This document shows positions 12,120-20,331 of a stretch of DNA of 21,419 nt, piece by piece. Every line of letters starts with the position of its first letter. Position 1 is the first letter of the stretch. Origin of the DNA: Prevotella sp. (GTDB taxonomy: Bacteria > Bacteroidota > Bacteroidia > Bacteroidales > Bacteroidaceae); the NCBI GenBank assembly GCA_021636625.1, contig JAJWLX010000057.1:1-21419 (forward strand). Reading direction: 5' to 3'. A program made the position numbers and the translations under genes. The notes under the pieces are model-generated. The model worked only from the letters and a program-made list of their open reading frames with translations. It made no database searches and was not told the origin of the DNA.

Positions 12120-14939
12120 ATGAGCGATATTAAACTTGATGGTGATGCGGCTGTGGTAGGCGGAATCCATTCCGACTCCCACAATACGCAAAACAACTAT
12201 AACACCTCAACAACAACCCATACCACCAACAACAGTACGGTTAACAACCAGACTGTATATGAGGCACAGAAGACTCAGACTGAGATCTATCAGCAGAATG
12301 AGACTCTCTTTCTGCAGGCTGTGCAGGAACGACTGGTGGATGGCAAGTTGGATAATCAGAAGTTGGCAGAGCTCAACCAGTTGAGCATCCAATGGCATAT
12401 TGCTCCCTTAAGAGCCAACCAAATCATAGATCAGGTACGTCAGAACATCCATATCCTGCAAGGCAGCAAGGGTAACGAATTCCTGGCAGAGCAGATTCTG
12501 ACCGAGGTCTTCAATGCCATCCAGACCAACCATACCGACATTCTGAAGCGCAAGTTCAACAGTCTGGAGCAGTTGGCACGCGTGATGACGAATGATAACA
12601 ACATCCAGTTCTACTATCATCTGTTGCTAGCCTCGATGTATCCCGACAAGTGCGCCCTTGCCTTCTTCGGTTCCCGTACCGATAACTACTGGCAACTCTT
12701 CTGGGCTCATGTAGCGTTCATCAAGACCGGCAATATCGACAATGCCACCGTGCTTCTGCCAAGAATGGGCGGTTTCGGTTGTCCGCAAGGCGACATCGCC
12801 CTACTGATGGCTCTTGATAATCTTGCCGACTACCACAAGAATGGAAAGCAGGATTACTACAGGCAGCAGACCATCCAGTATCTCGACCAGGCCGTACAAA
12901 ACGGAATGAGTGAACCGCTAAGTGCCCTATGGTATGCCGTAAAGGAGATGTTGGAGGATAAGCCTCAGCCAGAAGAATGGTATCAGTTCTATTGCGATAC
13001 GACCCTTTCGGAATTCATCCCGAAGGAAAAAAGCAAGATGGCTGTTCCACCTCAGATGCCTACACCTCCTCCGATGCCAAAGTTTAATGCCCAGAACGTG
13101 AAGCTCAACCAGATGAGAGGCTTCAATCCTCTGCAGGCTGCCAATAATATGGGACTGGGAAGCGTCAATGCGATCAGTCAGCAGCCTCAAATGGCAAGTA
13201 TGCCGGGCGGTGCAACTCCTCCACCTATGCCGGGAGCCTCATCGGTTCCCCCTATGCCGGGACAAAGCAAGGCGGCTCCACAGCCGGAAGCCGTGCAGAT
13301 GGCATCAGAAGCAAGAACTGCTGATGAACCCATCGACCAGCCCGACCCCTTGGAAGACCACTACGGCATCATCCTGACAGATGGCAATGCACTGGCTAGA
13401 AAATACGGTTGCACCATCCAGGAGGTATATGATGTCTTCAACGACTTCATACAGAATGCCTACGACCAGCAGATGTACTGGACATTCCTCGACATCTCGC
13501 AATATGGACTTGATTCCACCCATAAGACTCCATCCTGGATAGAATGCAATGAAGCAGTATCCCGCTGCATCGCAGACAACAACCTGACAGCAGGTCCCGA
13601 CCTACACCTATTTATAATAGGAGGTGACGATGTGATTCCTATCCCTCGCGTCGAAGACCCATGGCCGTATGGCGGCGAGCGAATCCCTACAGATACCTGC
13701 TATGCCTTCGAAGGCACCTATATCGTAGATTTGCTGGATAGTCGCGATTCAGACTTCACTGTAGGTTGCGCCCGCAACAATGTGGCTCGTCTGCCTTTGG
13801 AAGACGGTCAGCTCGATACGGATATCCGAAGCGACATCGGTGCTTACTTCAACATCAGCAGTATGTATGGCGGCGGTATTCCTGTTGGCAATGTTCTGAT
13901 GATCAGCAACCGCGACTGGATTCCAGCCAGCTGCACGATGACCCAGCACCTGCCGCTTCTTTACAATACCGACGATCCTGAGCTGATTCGCAACGGAATG
14001 TATATCAGTCCGAAGCTGCTGACCGAAGATTCGGAAAGCCTCAGCATCTATTGCAAGTCTTTGGACAAGGCAGATATGCTGATGTTCAATCTTCATGGTG
14101 CCGATGCAGAGGGTATGTGCGGATTCTATAGTGAGGATGAAGCATTCAATCCTTCGCTCCTCAACCAAGGCAGGGCAAGAGTCTTCAATACCGTGGCTTG
14201 TTTCGGAGCCCGATATGCCGGTTACAAACGAAACGACTCCATGTTGCTCAGCGCCCTCTACGGAGGTGGCGTATTGCTCTATACCGGTTCGCTCATTCCT
14301 GTTCCGATGTTCTCTAATGAGGAAACGGATGAAGCCCGCCAACTTCTGTTGAATCCGGGCACAGGCAGCGAGGTGCTGATGCGCCTCTATCCACTCTATC
14401 AGTTCAAGGGTATGACGGGCGGAAAGGCGATGCTCCAGGCTAAGTGCGATTACTTCAACATGTGCCGACATGTAGAGGATGATTGTTTCTCTATGAGCAC
14501 CGCCCTGATGTTCTGTCTCTACGGCAACCCGATGCTCCATGTCCGTCGCAGGGAATATGTGGTTGAATCTGCCCTGCAGAATGATGCGATGCCACCAGCT
14601 CCTATCAAGGCAGACGGTTCTCCGCTCAAGAAGACCATGCGACAGCGCCTGCTGCAGAAGGATAAGAGCAACCAGTCGCTCATCGACCAAATTCGTGGTT
14701 ATGTGGATGAGAATCTCAATGCCATCCGAAACATGGTAGAGCAGCATCTGTACCAGCAGCTGGGCTTGAAACCGGAAATGCTGGATAGCATCGACCAGGT
14801 AAGCCGACCTACCATCGACGGCAATTACGAAACGGGATATTCATTCAACTATCACGACGCAAACCGCCAATATGGAGCAGACACCTTCGTAGAAGTAGAT
14901 GCCCATGGCAAGACAAAGCGAATCTATACAACGAAATAA
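12120..14939 (+). CDS. C25/clan-CD-like caspase-fold cysteine protease with N-terminal helical repeat region
   Basis: The 939-aa product has an Asn/Thr-rich N-terminus (about 15-45), a helical, TPR/Sel1-like region (50-300), a Pro/Met-rich linker (about 308-380, with PTPPPMP, TPPPMPG and VPPMPG) and a C-terminal protease-like domain (415-800). The latter shows gingipain-like features: the strand LHLFIIGGDDVIPIPR, then RIPTDTCYAF, a catalytic-type His-Gly in MFNLHG (His659) and a catalytic-type Cys in NTVACFG (Cys694), each at the end of a hydrophobic strand. The 35-residue His-to-Cys spacing is close to that of gingipains. No signal peptide or T9SS tail is present, so unlike gingipains it should act in the cytoplasm. 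Helical tail 830-905. As a gene between two SPFH genes it is the likely effector; self-processing or cleavage of an operon partner is possible. Confidence 0.75.
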   Translation: MSDIKLDGDAAVVGGIHSDSHNTQNNYNTSTTTHTTNNSTVNNQTVYEAQKTQTEIYQQNETLFLQAVQERLVDGKLDNQKLAELNQLSIQWHIAPLRANQIIDQVRQNIHILQGSKGNEFLAEQILTEVFNAIQTNHTDILKRKFNSLEQLARVMTNDNNIQFYYHLLLASMYPDKCALAFFGSRTDNYWQLFWAHVAFIKTGNIDNATVLLPRMGGFGCPQGDIALLMALDNLADYHKNGKQDYYRQQTIQYLDQAVQNGMSEPLSALWYAVKEMLEDKPQPEEWYQFYCDTTLSEFIPKEKSKMAVPPQMPTPPPMPKFNAQNVKLNQMRGFNPLQAANNMGLGSVNAISQQPQMASMPGGATPPPMPGASSVPPMPGQSKAAPQPEAVQMASEARTADEPIDQPDPLEDHYGIILTDGNALARKYGCTIQEVYDVFNDFIQNAYDQQMYWTFLDISQYGLDSTHKTPSWIECNEAVSRCIADNNLTAGPDLHLFIIGGDDVIPIPRVEDPWPYGGERIPTDTCYAFEGTYIVDLLDSRDSDFTVGCARNNVARLPLEDGQLDTDIRSDIGAYFNISSMYGGGIPVGNVLMISNRDWIPASCTMTQHLPLLYNTDDPELIRNGMYISPKLLTEDSESLSIYCKSLDKADMLMFNLHGADAEGMCGFYSEDEAFNPSLLNQGRARVFNTVACFGARYAGYKRNDSMLLSALYGGGVLLYTGSLIPVPMFSNEETDEARQLLLNPGTGSEVLMRLYPLYQFKGMTGGKAMLQAKCDYFNMCRHVEDDCFSMSTALMFCLYGNPMLHVRRREYVVESALQNDAMPPAPIKADGSPLKKTMRQRLLQKDKSNQSLIDQIRGYVDENLNAIRNMVEQHLYQQLGLKPEMLDSIDQVSRPTIDGNYETGYSFNYHDANRQYGADTFVEVDAHGKTKRIYTTK

Positions 14940-15005
14940 TCTGTCCCCTACAAAGGGACTCTATAGTAAATAACAAAAATAATAACAATCATAAAACTGA
15001 AACAT

Positions 15006-16208
15006 ATGGGATTTTTTGGTTTTAAATCTTCTAGAGAAGTAGAAGAAGAGAAAAGACAGGCTGCCGAGGAAGCAGCGAGAAGAGTGGAACAGAACAACCT
15101 GACCAACCTCAGTAACCTGAGCAAAGGTAGTCAGCTGAACTTCGCCATCCCTTACTTTGATGTCTTCGACCCACGTCTGCAAGATTATGGCGTACCAGTA
15201 TCTGTACATGGTGCCGTGGTATATGCTATCGAGGACATGGATCTCTTCCATAGTGTGAACCGAAATGAGGGTTACAGCGACGAGACTTTCAAGAACAAGC
15301 TTCGTGGCCAGCTCACCAAGTTCATCAAGAGTGTAGTTAGCAATGCCCCTTCTGACGCCCAGATTCCTGTAGTTCAGATTGAGCGCAAGATTTTTGAGAT
15401 TAGCGAACTCATCCAGCAGCGTGTTACTCCACAGGTAGAGAAGCTTTTCGGCATCACCATCCGCAGTCTCGACATCACAGGCATCAACGTGGATAAGGAG
15501 AGCCGTGGCTATCGTGAACTCAAAGCCCTCACTGCCGACCTGGAGAAGGAGCGTATGATGGCTCAGCATAATGCCCAGATTTCCAACTTCAACCTCAACA
15601 ACGACCTTCAGCAGAATATGCTCAAGAAGCAGTCTGAGCTGAATCTCGATGCCATGGGCAGAAAGCAGGAACTCGACCTGGGCGGTCAGGAGGAATTGCA
15701 GCGCATGAACTTGGAGAATCAGCGTGAAACCATGCGTATTCAGCGTGAGGAGATGCAGCGTGCTTCTCGTCTCCAGACAGAGCAGACCTTTATGGGTGCT
15801 CATCAGGCAAACCTCAATGCTGGTGTTCTCAACAATGCTACAGATAATGGTATCAATGCCTTCCGCCAGCAGTCTATGGGTGGTATAAACAATATGGGCC
15901 AGATGGGTGGTGCGCCTCAAATGCCAGGTCAGAAAGGCATGGGTGGTGCGCCTCAGATGCCAGGCATGGGTGCCGCAGTTCCTCAGGTGCAATATTTTAT
16001 TGGTATCAATGGTCAGCAGTATGGTCCATGCGATTGGAACAAGCTCCAGCAGCTCGTTCAGCAGGGTCAGCTCACCCAGCAGTCATACGTTTGGAAGAAC
16101 GGTATGGCGCAGTGGGAGTTTGCCGGCAATGTAGCAGAACTCGCTCCATTGTTCCAAGGCACCGCCCCACAGATGCCGGGAATGCCTCCTACTATGCCGG
16201 GGATGTAA
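15006..16208 (+). CDS. SPFH-domain protein with C-terminal GYF_2 domain
   Basis: The 400-aa product starts MGFFGFKSS and a charged helix, then has an SPFH region (about 40-190), a Gln/Glu/Met-rich coiled coil (175-265), two copies of MGGAPQMPG (about 300-322), a GYF_2 domain (329-384, with QYFIGINGQQYGPCDWNKL, LVQQGQLTQQSYVWKNGM and W370) and the tail APQMPGMPPTMPGM. SPFH-GYF_2 fusions are common among bacterial proteins annotated as virion-core-like. GYF domains of eukaryotes bind proline-rich ligands of the PPG type; here PMPG-type motifs occur in the tail of the protein itself and in the protease linker encoded just upstream, so self-association and protease recruitment are plausible inferences. 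It is the second SPFH protein of the operon and lies 66 bp after the protease gene. Confidence 0.82.
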   Translation: MGFFGFKSSREVEEEKRQAAEEAARRVEQNNLTNLSNLSKGSQLNFAIPYFDVFDPRLQDYGVPVSVHGAVVYAIEDMDLFHSVNRNEGYSDETFKNKLRGQLTKFIKSVVSNAPSDAQIPVVQIERKIFEISELIQQRVTPQVEKLFGITIRSLDITGINVDKESRGYRELKALTADLEKERMMAQHNAQISNFNLNNDLQQNMLKKQSELNLDAMGRKQELDLGGQEELQRMNLENQRETMRIQREEMQRASRLQTEQTFMGAHQANLNAGVLNNATDNGINAFRQQSMGGINNMGQMGGAPQMPGQKGMGGAPQMPGMGAAVPQVQYFIGINGQQYGPCDWNKLQQLVQQGQLTQQSYVWKNGMAQWEFAGNVAELAPLFQGTAPQMPGMPPTMPGM

Positions 16209-16261
16209 TTTCCCGGCAGCTATAATACAAACAAAAGTAAGAACATTAAATTTGTGATAAT

Positions 16262-17539
16262 ATGGGATTATTCAAAAAATTAGTCGGTGATATCGCAAAG
16301 ACAGTAGGTGAAAGCCTGGAAGAAGTTTCAAACGAAGCCAAAAAGAGTTTCCAAGAGGCTCGCGAAGAGGTAAGAAAGAACATCCAGGAAGCAAAGCAGA
16401 ATCAATTCAACTCTGATGATGATGATGACGATGATGATGACAATTGGGATTATCCATTAACAAAGTTATCAGATGATGACGATGATATACGAATCCAGTT
16501 AGGCACTTTTAAAAATGGCGTTTTAACCATCGACGAGGGACATACAACTCTCGGCGAAGATGCCTTGGAGGGTTATAAGAAAATTAGAAAAGTTGTCTTC
16601 CCTTCAACCCTTAGAGAAATTGATGGATGTTTTTTCAGTGAGCATGGACATGAGGATTATCTTGAAGAGGTAGATTTCTCAAAGGTACATCTTTTGAAGG
16701 AAATTCCAGACTGTCTATTTGAGAATTGTAAGAGACTTCAAGAAATAAACTTTCCTGAAGGAGTAGAAACAATAGGTAGTGAAGTGTTCGATTCTTGCAC
16801 CAACCTACGCAAGATAACATTTCCAAGTACTCTAAAGTCGCTACAAAGCACCACCTATGAATGTAAGAATATCGAAGAATTGGATTTGTCCAAGGTTCAC
16901 CTGTTGGAAGAAATTCCAGAATATTTCATTAGTGAAAATTGCGATATTCAGACTCTTGTCATACCTGTAGGAGTAAAAATTGTGGGTGATGAATTTGCCT
17001 CAAGCAAAAGCATTAGAGAGGTATATGTGCCTTATACTGTTGAAAAAATCGGCACTCTCAATGATGACGAATACGCACCTGATGTGTATATCTACACCAA
17101 CAAGCTCACGGATATAGAAAGTCTGTGTGCCTATATAAAGACTCTGTATGTACCAGAAGAGTTATATGTCTACTACGCCGAGCTTCTAAAGGAAGTTGAC
17201 GATACAGAAGTTCGTCTTCGTAAGATGCCAGCAGACAAGTTGGATTTCTATGGTACACCTGTTCCACCACTTACCGAAGTGGCAGAAGAAGAGACACAGG
17301 ACACTCAGGAAGAGACTATGGATATCCAGAAAGAATCCAAAGAGATTCCAACCATACAGAAGTCTCCTGGCAACCTGTTCTCTGATGCTCTTGAGGAGCT
17401 CATCAATTCTGCAGCAGCAAGTGATGAGCTGACAGACAAAATGAAGGAGATTGTCTTACGCCGTGCTGTTAAGGAGGGAGAAGATCCCGACGAGGTAGAA
17501 ATGGTGCTTGAGGCAAGATTCTACGAGAAGCATCATTAA
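16262..17539 (+). CDS. BspA-type LRR_5 protein with poly-Asp tract and acidic helical C-terminal domain
   Basis: The 425-aa product starts MGLFKKLVGD with an amphipathic helix (1-45), followed by two Asp runs (52-60 and 71-75). Residues about 98-290 are irregular leucine-rich repeats of the LRR_5/BspA kind, with units such as LEGYKKIRKVVFPSTLREI, CKRLQEINFPEGVETIG and CTNLRKITFPSTLKSL. A Glu/Thr-rich linker leads to a helical domain (about 372-420: LEELINSAAASDELTDKM, then VKEGEDPDEVEMVLEARF) that recurs in the protein encoded at 18896-20071. There is no signal peptide, so unlike most BspA-like proteins it should be cytoplasmic. LRRs suggest recognition or binding of a partner or trigger, making it a candidate sensor of the operon. 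Coding DNA is more A/T-rich than in the protease gene. Confidence 0.8.
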   Translation: MGLFKKLVGDIAKTVGESLEEVSNEAKKSFQEAREEVRKNIQEAKQNQFNSDDDDDDDDDNWDYPLTKLSDDDDDIRIQLGTFKNGVLTIDEGHTTLGEDALEGYKKIRKVVFPSTLREIDGCFFSEHGHEDYLEEVDFSKVHLLKEIPDCLFENCKRLQEINFPEGVETIGSEVFDSCTNLRKITFPSTLKSLQSTTYECKNIEELDLSKVHLLEEIPEYFISENCDIQTLVIPVGVKIVGDEFASSKSIREVYVPYTVEKIGTLNDDEYAPDVYIYTNKLTDIESLCAYIKTLYVPEELYVYYAELLKEVDDTEVRLRKMPADKLDFYGTPVPPLTEVAEEETQDTQEETMDIQKESKEIPTIQKSPGNLFSDALEELINSAAASDELTDKMKEIVLRRAVKEGEDPDEVEMVLEARFYEKHH

Positions 17540-17555
17540 TACGTATAATAATAAT

Positions 17556-17583
17556 AAATAAATTTATCTACTATGTACAACGA
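17556..17583 (+). repeat. Left copy of an imperfect direct repeat around the nuclease gene
   Basis: AAATAAATTTAT followed by TACTATGTACAACGA (last 15 bp identical) recurs at 18877-18906. Each copy contains the start codon and the first codons of the gene that follows it. The two copies are what would remain if the nuclease gene had been inserted at the translation start of the 18896 gene. Confidence 0.75.
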
Positions 17584-18862
17584 TTTAATAAGAAAAAATA
17601 ATATGAATAATTTATTTGTAGATGCATTACAGAACAATCCTATCTTCCAGCTATCCCTATCTTCTAAGGAGTTGTTTCATAGCAACTTTTTGGCATGGTT
17701 AGCAGAAGATAAGAATACGCAAGCCCTTTTCAAAAAGATTCTTTCTACCTGGTTAGGAGAAGATACTTTTGATTATAATACAGATTGTATGGAAGTCAAA
17801 CGCGAATACAAGAATTTTGATTTTAGTATTTGCGAGAAAATAATCAACGATGAGGAATCAGAAACGGGAAAAATCCGTCTGGTTCTAGAGAATAAATTCA
17901 AGAGTATAGCTTATAAGGCTCAGCTTGATAATTATAAAAAGAAAGTTGACGATCTTAACGAAGAGGCAGACAAAGCACAATGTAAAGTAGAGTTGAAGTT
18001 AAAAAGACTCAATACTGCAAAGTTTGAGAATTGGAAAGGAAACGCAAAACTTCCAAAGACAAAGTATATCTTACTCACATTAGCTGAAGATTTCTTAGAC
18101 AAAGAAGCTGTCAAACAATCCGGATGGATAATTGTGACATATGCAGATTACTCTAAAACCCTACACGACAATCTGGCTCTTGTCAAAGATAAGTTTTACA
18201 AGGAACTTCTGGAAAAATATTGCGAGTTTATTGATGCATTCTACACATATACCAACAACTGTTTGGAACAAATTAAATATACTGACAATTGGGAAATTCT
18301 CAAAAATGAGGATTTTTCCACCCTCCGCTGCAATGATATATGGCAGAAGCTTGTTATGCACCAATGTGCCTTGCAATTAACCAAGAAACTAGAAAAGAAG
18401 TTTGGTAAAGATTTTCAGCCAATAATCGTCACTTCTGATCAAGAAATCTGGGGAGAAAATGGTACTGAAAATAAAGACAAATTATTTATGAGAGTTAGCT
18501 ACTACCATGGTGAAGCCCTCCTTGAATTGAAGTATCTTATTCCCCAAAAGGGTATCTTTGTGCTCCAACAGCAAGGTAACCATCCTTTGAGAGCCGGTTT
18601 TTTAGATATGCTTTCGAAAAAGCCAAAATATTCCAAAGAACATGATACAAAGAATTGGAATGAAGAGACTGATAGGATCATTAGAGGAGCTAAACTTGCA
18701 ACTATGGTTCCCCCTAAGAAAGTGGAATCAGAAGATAAGCCCCGATACAATTCTTTTGGAGTTTTCTATTATAACGATTTAAATACCGTTACTAAAAATA
18801 TAGAAAATACGCTTGATGATATGATTGACAATATCAATCAAGTTATTAATCTTGTAAAATAG
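17573..18862 (+). CDS. PD-(D/E)XK superfamily nuclease (PDDEXK_4-like), probably inserted cargo
   Basis: The 429-aa product shows a PDDEXK_4-type site: Glu/Lys-rich strand VKREYKNFDFSI with Asp83, then IRLVLENKFKS with Glu106 and Lys108, and the following helix KAQLDNYKK with Gln117. The family is found in defence islands and cuts DNA. The frame begins MYNDLIRKNN before a second Met (MNNLFVDALQNN, start 17603) that fits the normal family start. The extra ten codons come from sequence shared with the start of the next gene, so the original start may be Met11. Base composition is clearly more A/T-rich than in the protease and SPFH genes. The neighbouring spacers are both 33 bp. I infer a later insertion of a nuclease cargo into an existing operon, with its translation start taken from the target. 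Confidence 0.8.
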   Translation: MYNDLIRKNNMNNLFVDALQNNPIFQLSLSSKELFHSNFLAWLAEDKNTQALFKKILSTWLGEDTFDYNTDCMEVKREYKNFDFSICEKIINDEESETGKIRLVLENKFKSIAYKAQLDNYKKKVDDLNEEADKAQCKVELKLKRLNTAKFENWKGNAKLPKTKYILLTLAEDFLDKEAVKQSGWIIVTYADYSKTLHDNLALVKDKFYKELLEKYCEFIDAFYTYTNNCLEQIKYTDNWEILKNEDFSTLRCNDIWQKLVMHQCALQLTKKLEKKFGKDFQPIIVTSDQEIWGENGTENKDKLFMRVSYYHGEALLELKYLIPQKGIFVLQQQGNHPLRAGFLDMLSKKPKYSKEHDTKNWNEETDRIIRGAKLATMVPPKKVESEDKPRYNSFGVFYYNDLNTVTKNIENTLDDMIDNINQVINLVK

Positions 18863-18876
18863 CAAAACAAGTGAAC

Positions 18877-18906
18877 AAATAAAATTATTTTTACTATGTA
18901 CAACGA
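18877..18906 (+). repeat. Right copy of the direct repeat around the nuclease gene
   Basis: This is the presumed original translation start region of the 18896 gene; it differs from the left copy by a 2-bp length change and a few substitutions in the A/T-rich half, and is identical over TACTATGTACAACGA. Confidence 0.75.
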
Positions 18907-20071
18907 GAAGTTAGAAGCACTCATCACTGCAGCATTGGCAGATGGAGTATTGACTGACAAAGAGAAGAATCTTCTCTTCAAGAAGGCCGAGGCCATGGGC
19001 ATCGACCGCGACGAGTTTGAACTGGTACTTGAGGGTCGTCTTGCTAAGCGCAAGAAAGAAATGGAAGCACAGGCTCCTCAGGCAGCTAAGCCTGCTAAGA
19101 AGGAAGGTGCAATTCCACAGGAACTTGATGACCTCATCAAAGAGTACCTTACCGACGGTATCATCTCTACCAAGGAGCGTCAGGTACTTTTGAACAAAGC
19201 ACAGGCTCTGGGTTTGAATGTTGACGAGGTTGATCTGTACATCGATGCACAGCAGCAGAAGGCTGATCAAGCCGTAGCAGCAGCTATGAACAAGCGTCGT
19301 GGCAAGACCTGCCCTTACTGCGGTAGTTCTGTTCCTGAACTGACTGACAAGTGCCCTAATTGTGGTAGCAACATCACACCTGAGGCAAGTGAGGAGTTAG
19401 AAGACATCTTCGAGCACCTCGAATCTGCATTAGTTAACTTCAAGTCTGGAGAAGATGTAGAGAAAAACAAGGCAGAAGTAGAGCGCTATGTTCGCAAAGC
19501 AAGAATGTATTATGGCAACAACCCTAAGATTCAGCGCTTGCTTGATGAGGTTGAGACAGAATCTGAAGCAGCAAAGGTAGATGCAAAAAAGAGATTCTGG
19601 TTGGATCTAATAAGAAGAAATAAGCAGATTGTAATAATTGTTGTAGGATTTATTGGTCTTGCTGTTTTTTGTTTTACTGTTTATTATTTGCTTTCTCCTG
19701 ACAGAGCTTACAATAATGCCCTAAAAGAGGTTGAAGCAACAACTGAGCAAGTTGTGGATATGATAAATGATGGCAACTTTAAAGGTGCAAAATCAAAATT
19801 ATCAACTCTTTCTTTTGCAGTAGTAGAAGGTAGCGATCACAAGTTTGTTACAATAACAGATTTTGATGGTGCATATTTAGCTTTGATAAAGGCATACATA
19901 AAAGCGGATGACCTTGATAATGCAGAAGAAGTGGGCGCCGCCTATATGGGAAAGATTGATAATGAAATGACTTGGCAAGATACTTCTTGCTACAAAACAC
20001 TTAAAAAGGAATTTAAGAAAAGGAGCCGTGACTTCTCTGCTTTAAAATCACAATATGATTATGACGATTAA
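18896..20071 (+). CDS. Membrane-anchored zinc-ribbon protein with two acidic helical (TerB-like) domains
   Basis: The 391-aa product begins with two copies of a ~45-residue helical domain (about 5-50 and 74-118), each with the pattern L-I-x-x-x-L-x-D-G-x-(L/I)-(T/S)-x-K-E and a closing D-E-(F/V)-(E/D)-L. A related copy ends the LRR protein at 16262-17539. Fold and acidic loop recall TerB-type domains, but I cannot confirm that family. Next come a zinc ribbon (Cys139, Cys142, Cys153, Cys156), a helical segment, one membrane span (about 243-266, IVIIVVGFIGLAVFCFTVYY) and a C-terminal part with TPR-like helices. The basic RRNK before the span predicts an N-terminus in the cytoplasm. Base composition shifts to A/T-rich from about 19585, just before the span, which suggests that the C-terminal part was exchanged. 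It may anchor the SPFH/protease assembly to the membrane. Confidence 0.72.
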   Translation: MYNEKLEALITAALADGVLTDKEKNLLFKKAEAMGIDRDEFELVLEGRLAKRKKEMEAQAPQAAKPAKKEGAIPQELDDLIKEYLTDGIISTKERQVLLNKAQALGLNVDEVDLYIDAQQQKADQAVAAAMNKRRGKTCPYCGSSVPELTDKCPNCGSNITPEASEELEDIFEHLESALVNFKSGEDVEKNKAEVERYVRKARMYYGNNPKIQRLLDEVETESEAAKVDAKKRFWLDLIRRNKQIVIIVVGFIGLAVFCFTVYYLLSPDRAYNNALKEVEATTEQVVDMINDGNFKGAKSKLSTLSFAVVEGSDHKFVTITDFDGAYLALIKAYIKADDLDNAEEVGAAYMGKIDNEMTWQDTSCYKTLKKEFKKRSRDFSALKSQYDYDD

Positions 20072-20123
20072 GTCGAATAATGATATCTTCAGATAATATT
20101 CAGAAAATAAGAAACTATTAATT

Positions 20124-20309
20124 ATGAACATATTTAAATGAACATTAAAAGCTGACCGTGCCGGAATGAAGAAAGGCACAGTCGTTGAGGTAACAACCTC
20201 ACTCGCAAGTTGTGACGCTCACAATATTGCAGATGCATGTGAGGCTCAGTTTGGCAAGAAATCTCGTGAAGCTTCGCACCCAAGCTATTGGGATATCCAG
20301 AAAATTTAA
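20124..20309 (+). pseudogene. Small (about 61-aa) gene interrupted by an in-frame TGA
   Basis: Starting at the ATG of 20124 the frame reads MNIFK, TGA (20139-20141), then TLKADRAGMKKGTVVEVTT and on to HPSYWDIQKI and TAA. The sequence after the stop has a regular protein-like pattern (a basic start with two short strands, then the Ala/Asp-rich helix NIADACEAQFGKK), so the TGA looks like a single mutation, for example of a TGG Trp codon. An in-frame Met inside (20166) would still give 47 aa. It follows the membrane-anchored protein by 52 bp in the same direction. I do not recognise the family. TGA readthrough is possible but there is no sign of a selenocysteine element or context. Confidence 0.55.
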
Positions 20310-20331
20310 TCGCATAAGTTTTTCAGTAAAG

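Noticed and set aside
13749..14747. Long minus-strand open reading frame (332 codons) opposite the protease domain
   Set aside because: It lies wholly within the protease gene, whose catalytic motifs are intact. No start context or family is seen.
14943..14959. Hairpin GTCCC/GGGAC between the protease and SPFH-GYF_2 genes as a terminator
   Set aside because: The stem has only 5 bp and no T tract follows, so it should not stop transcription of the operon.
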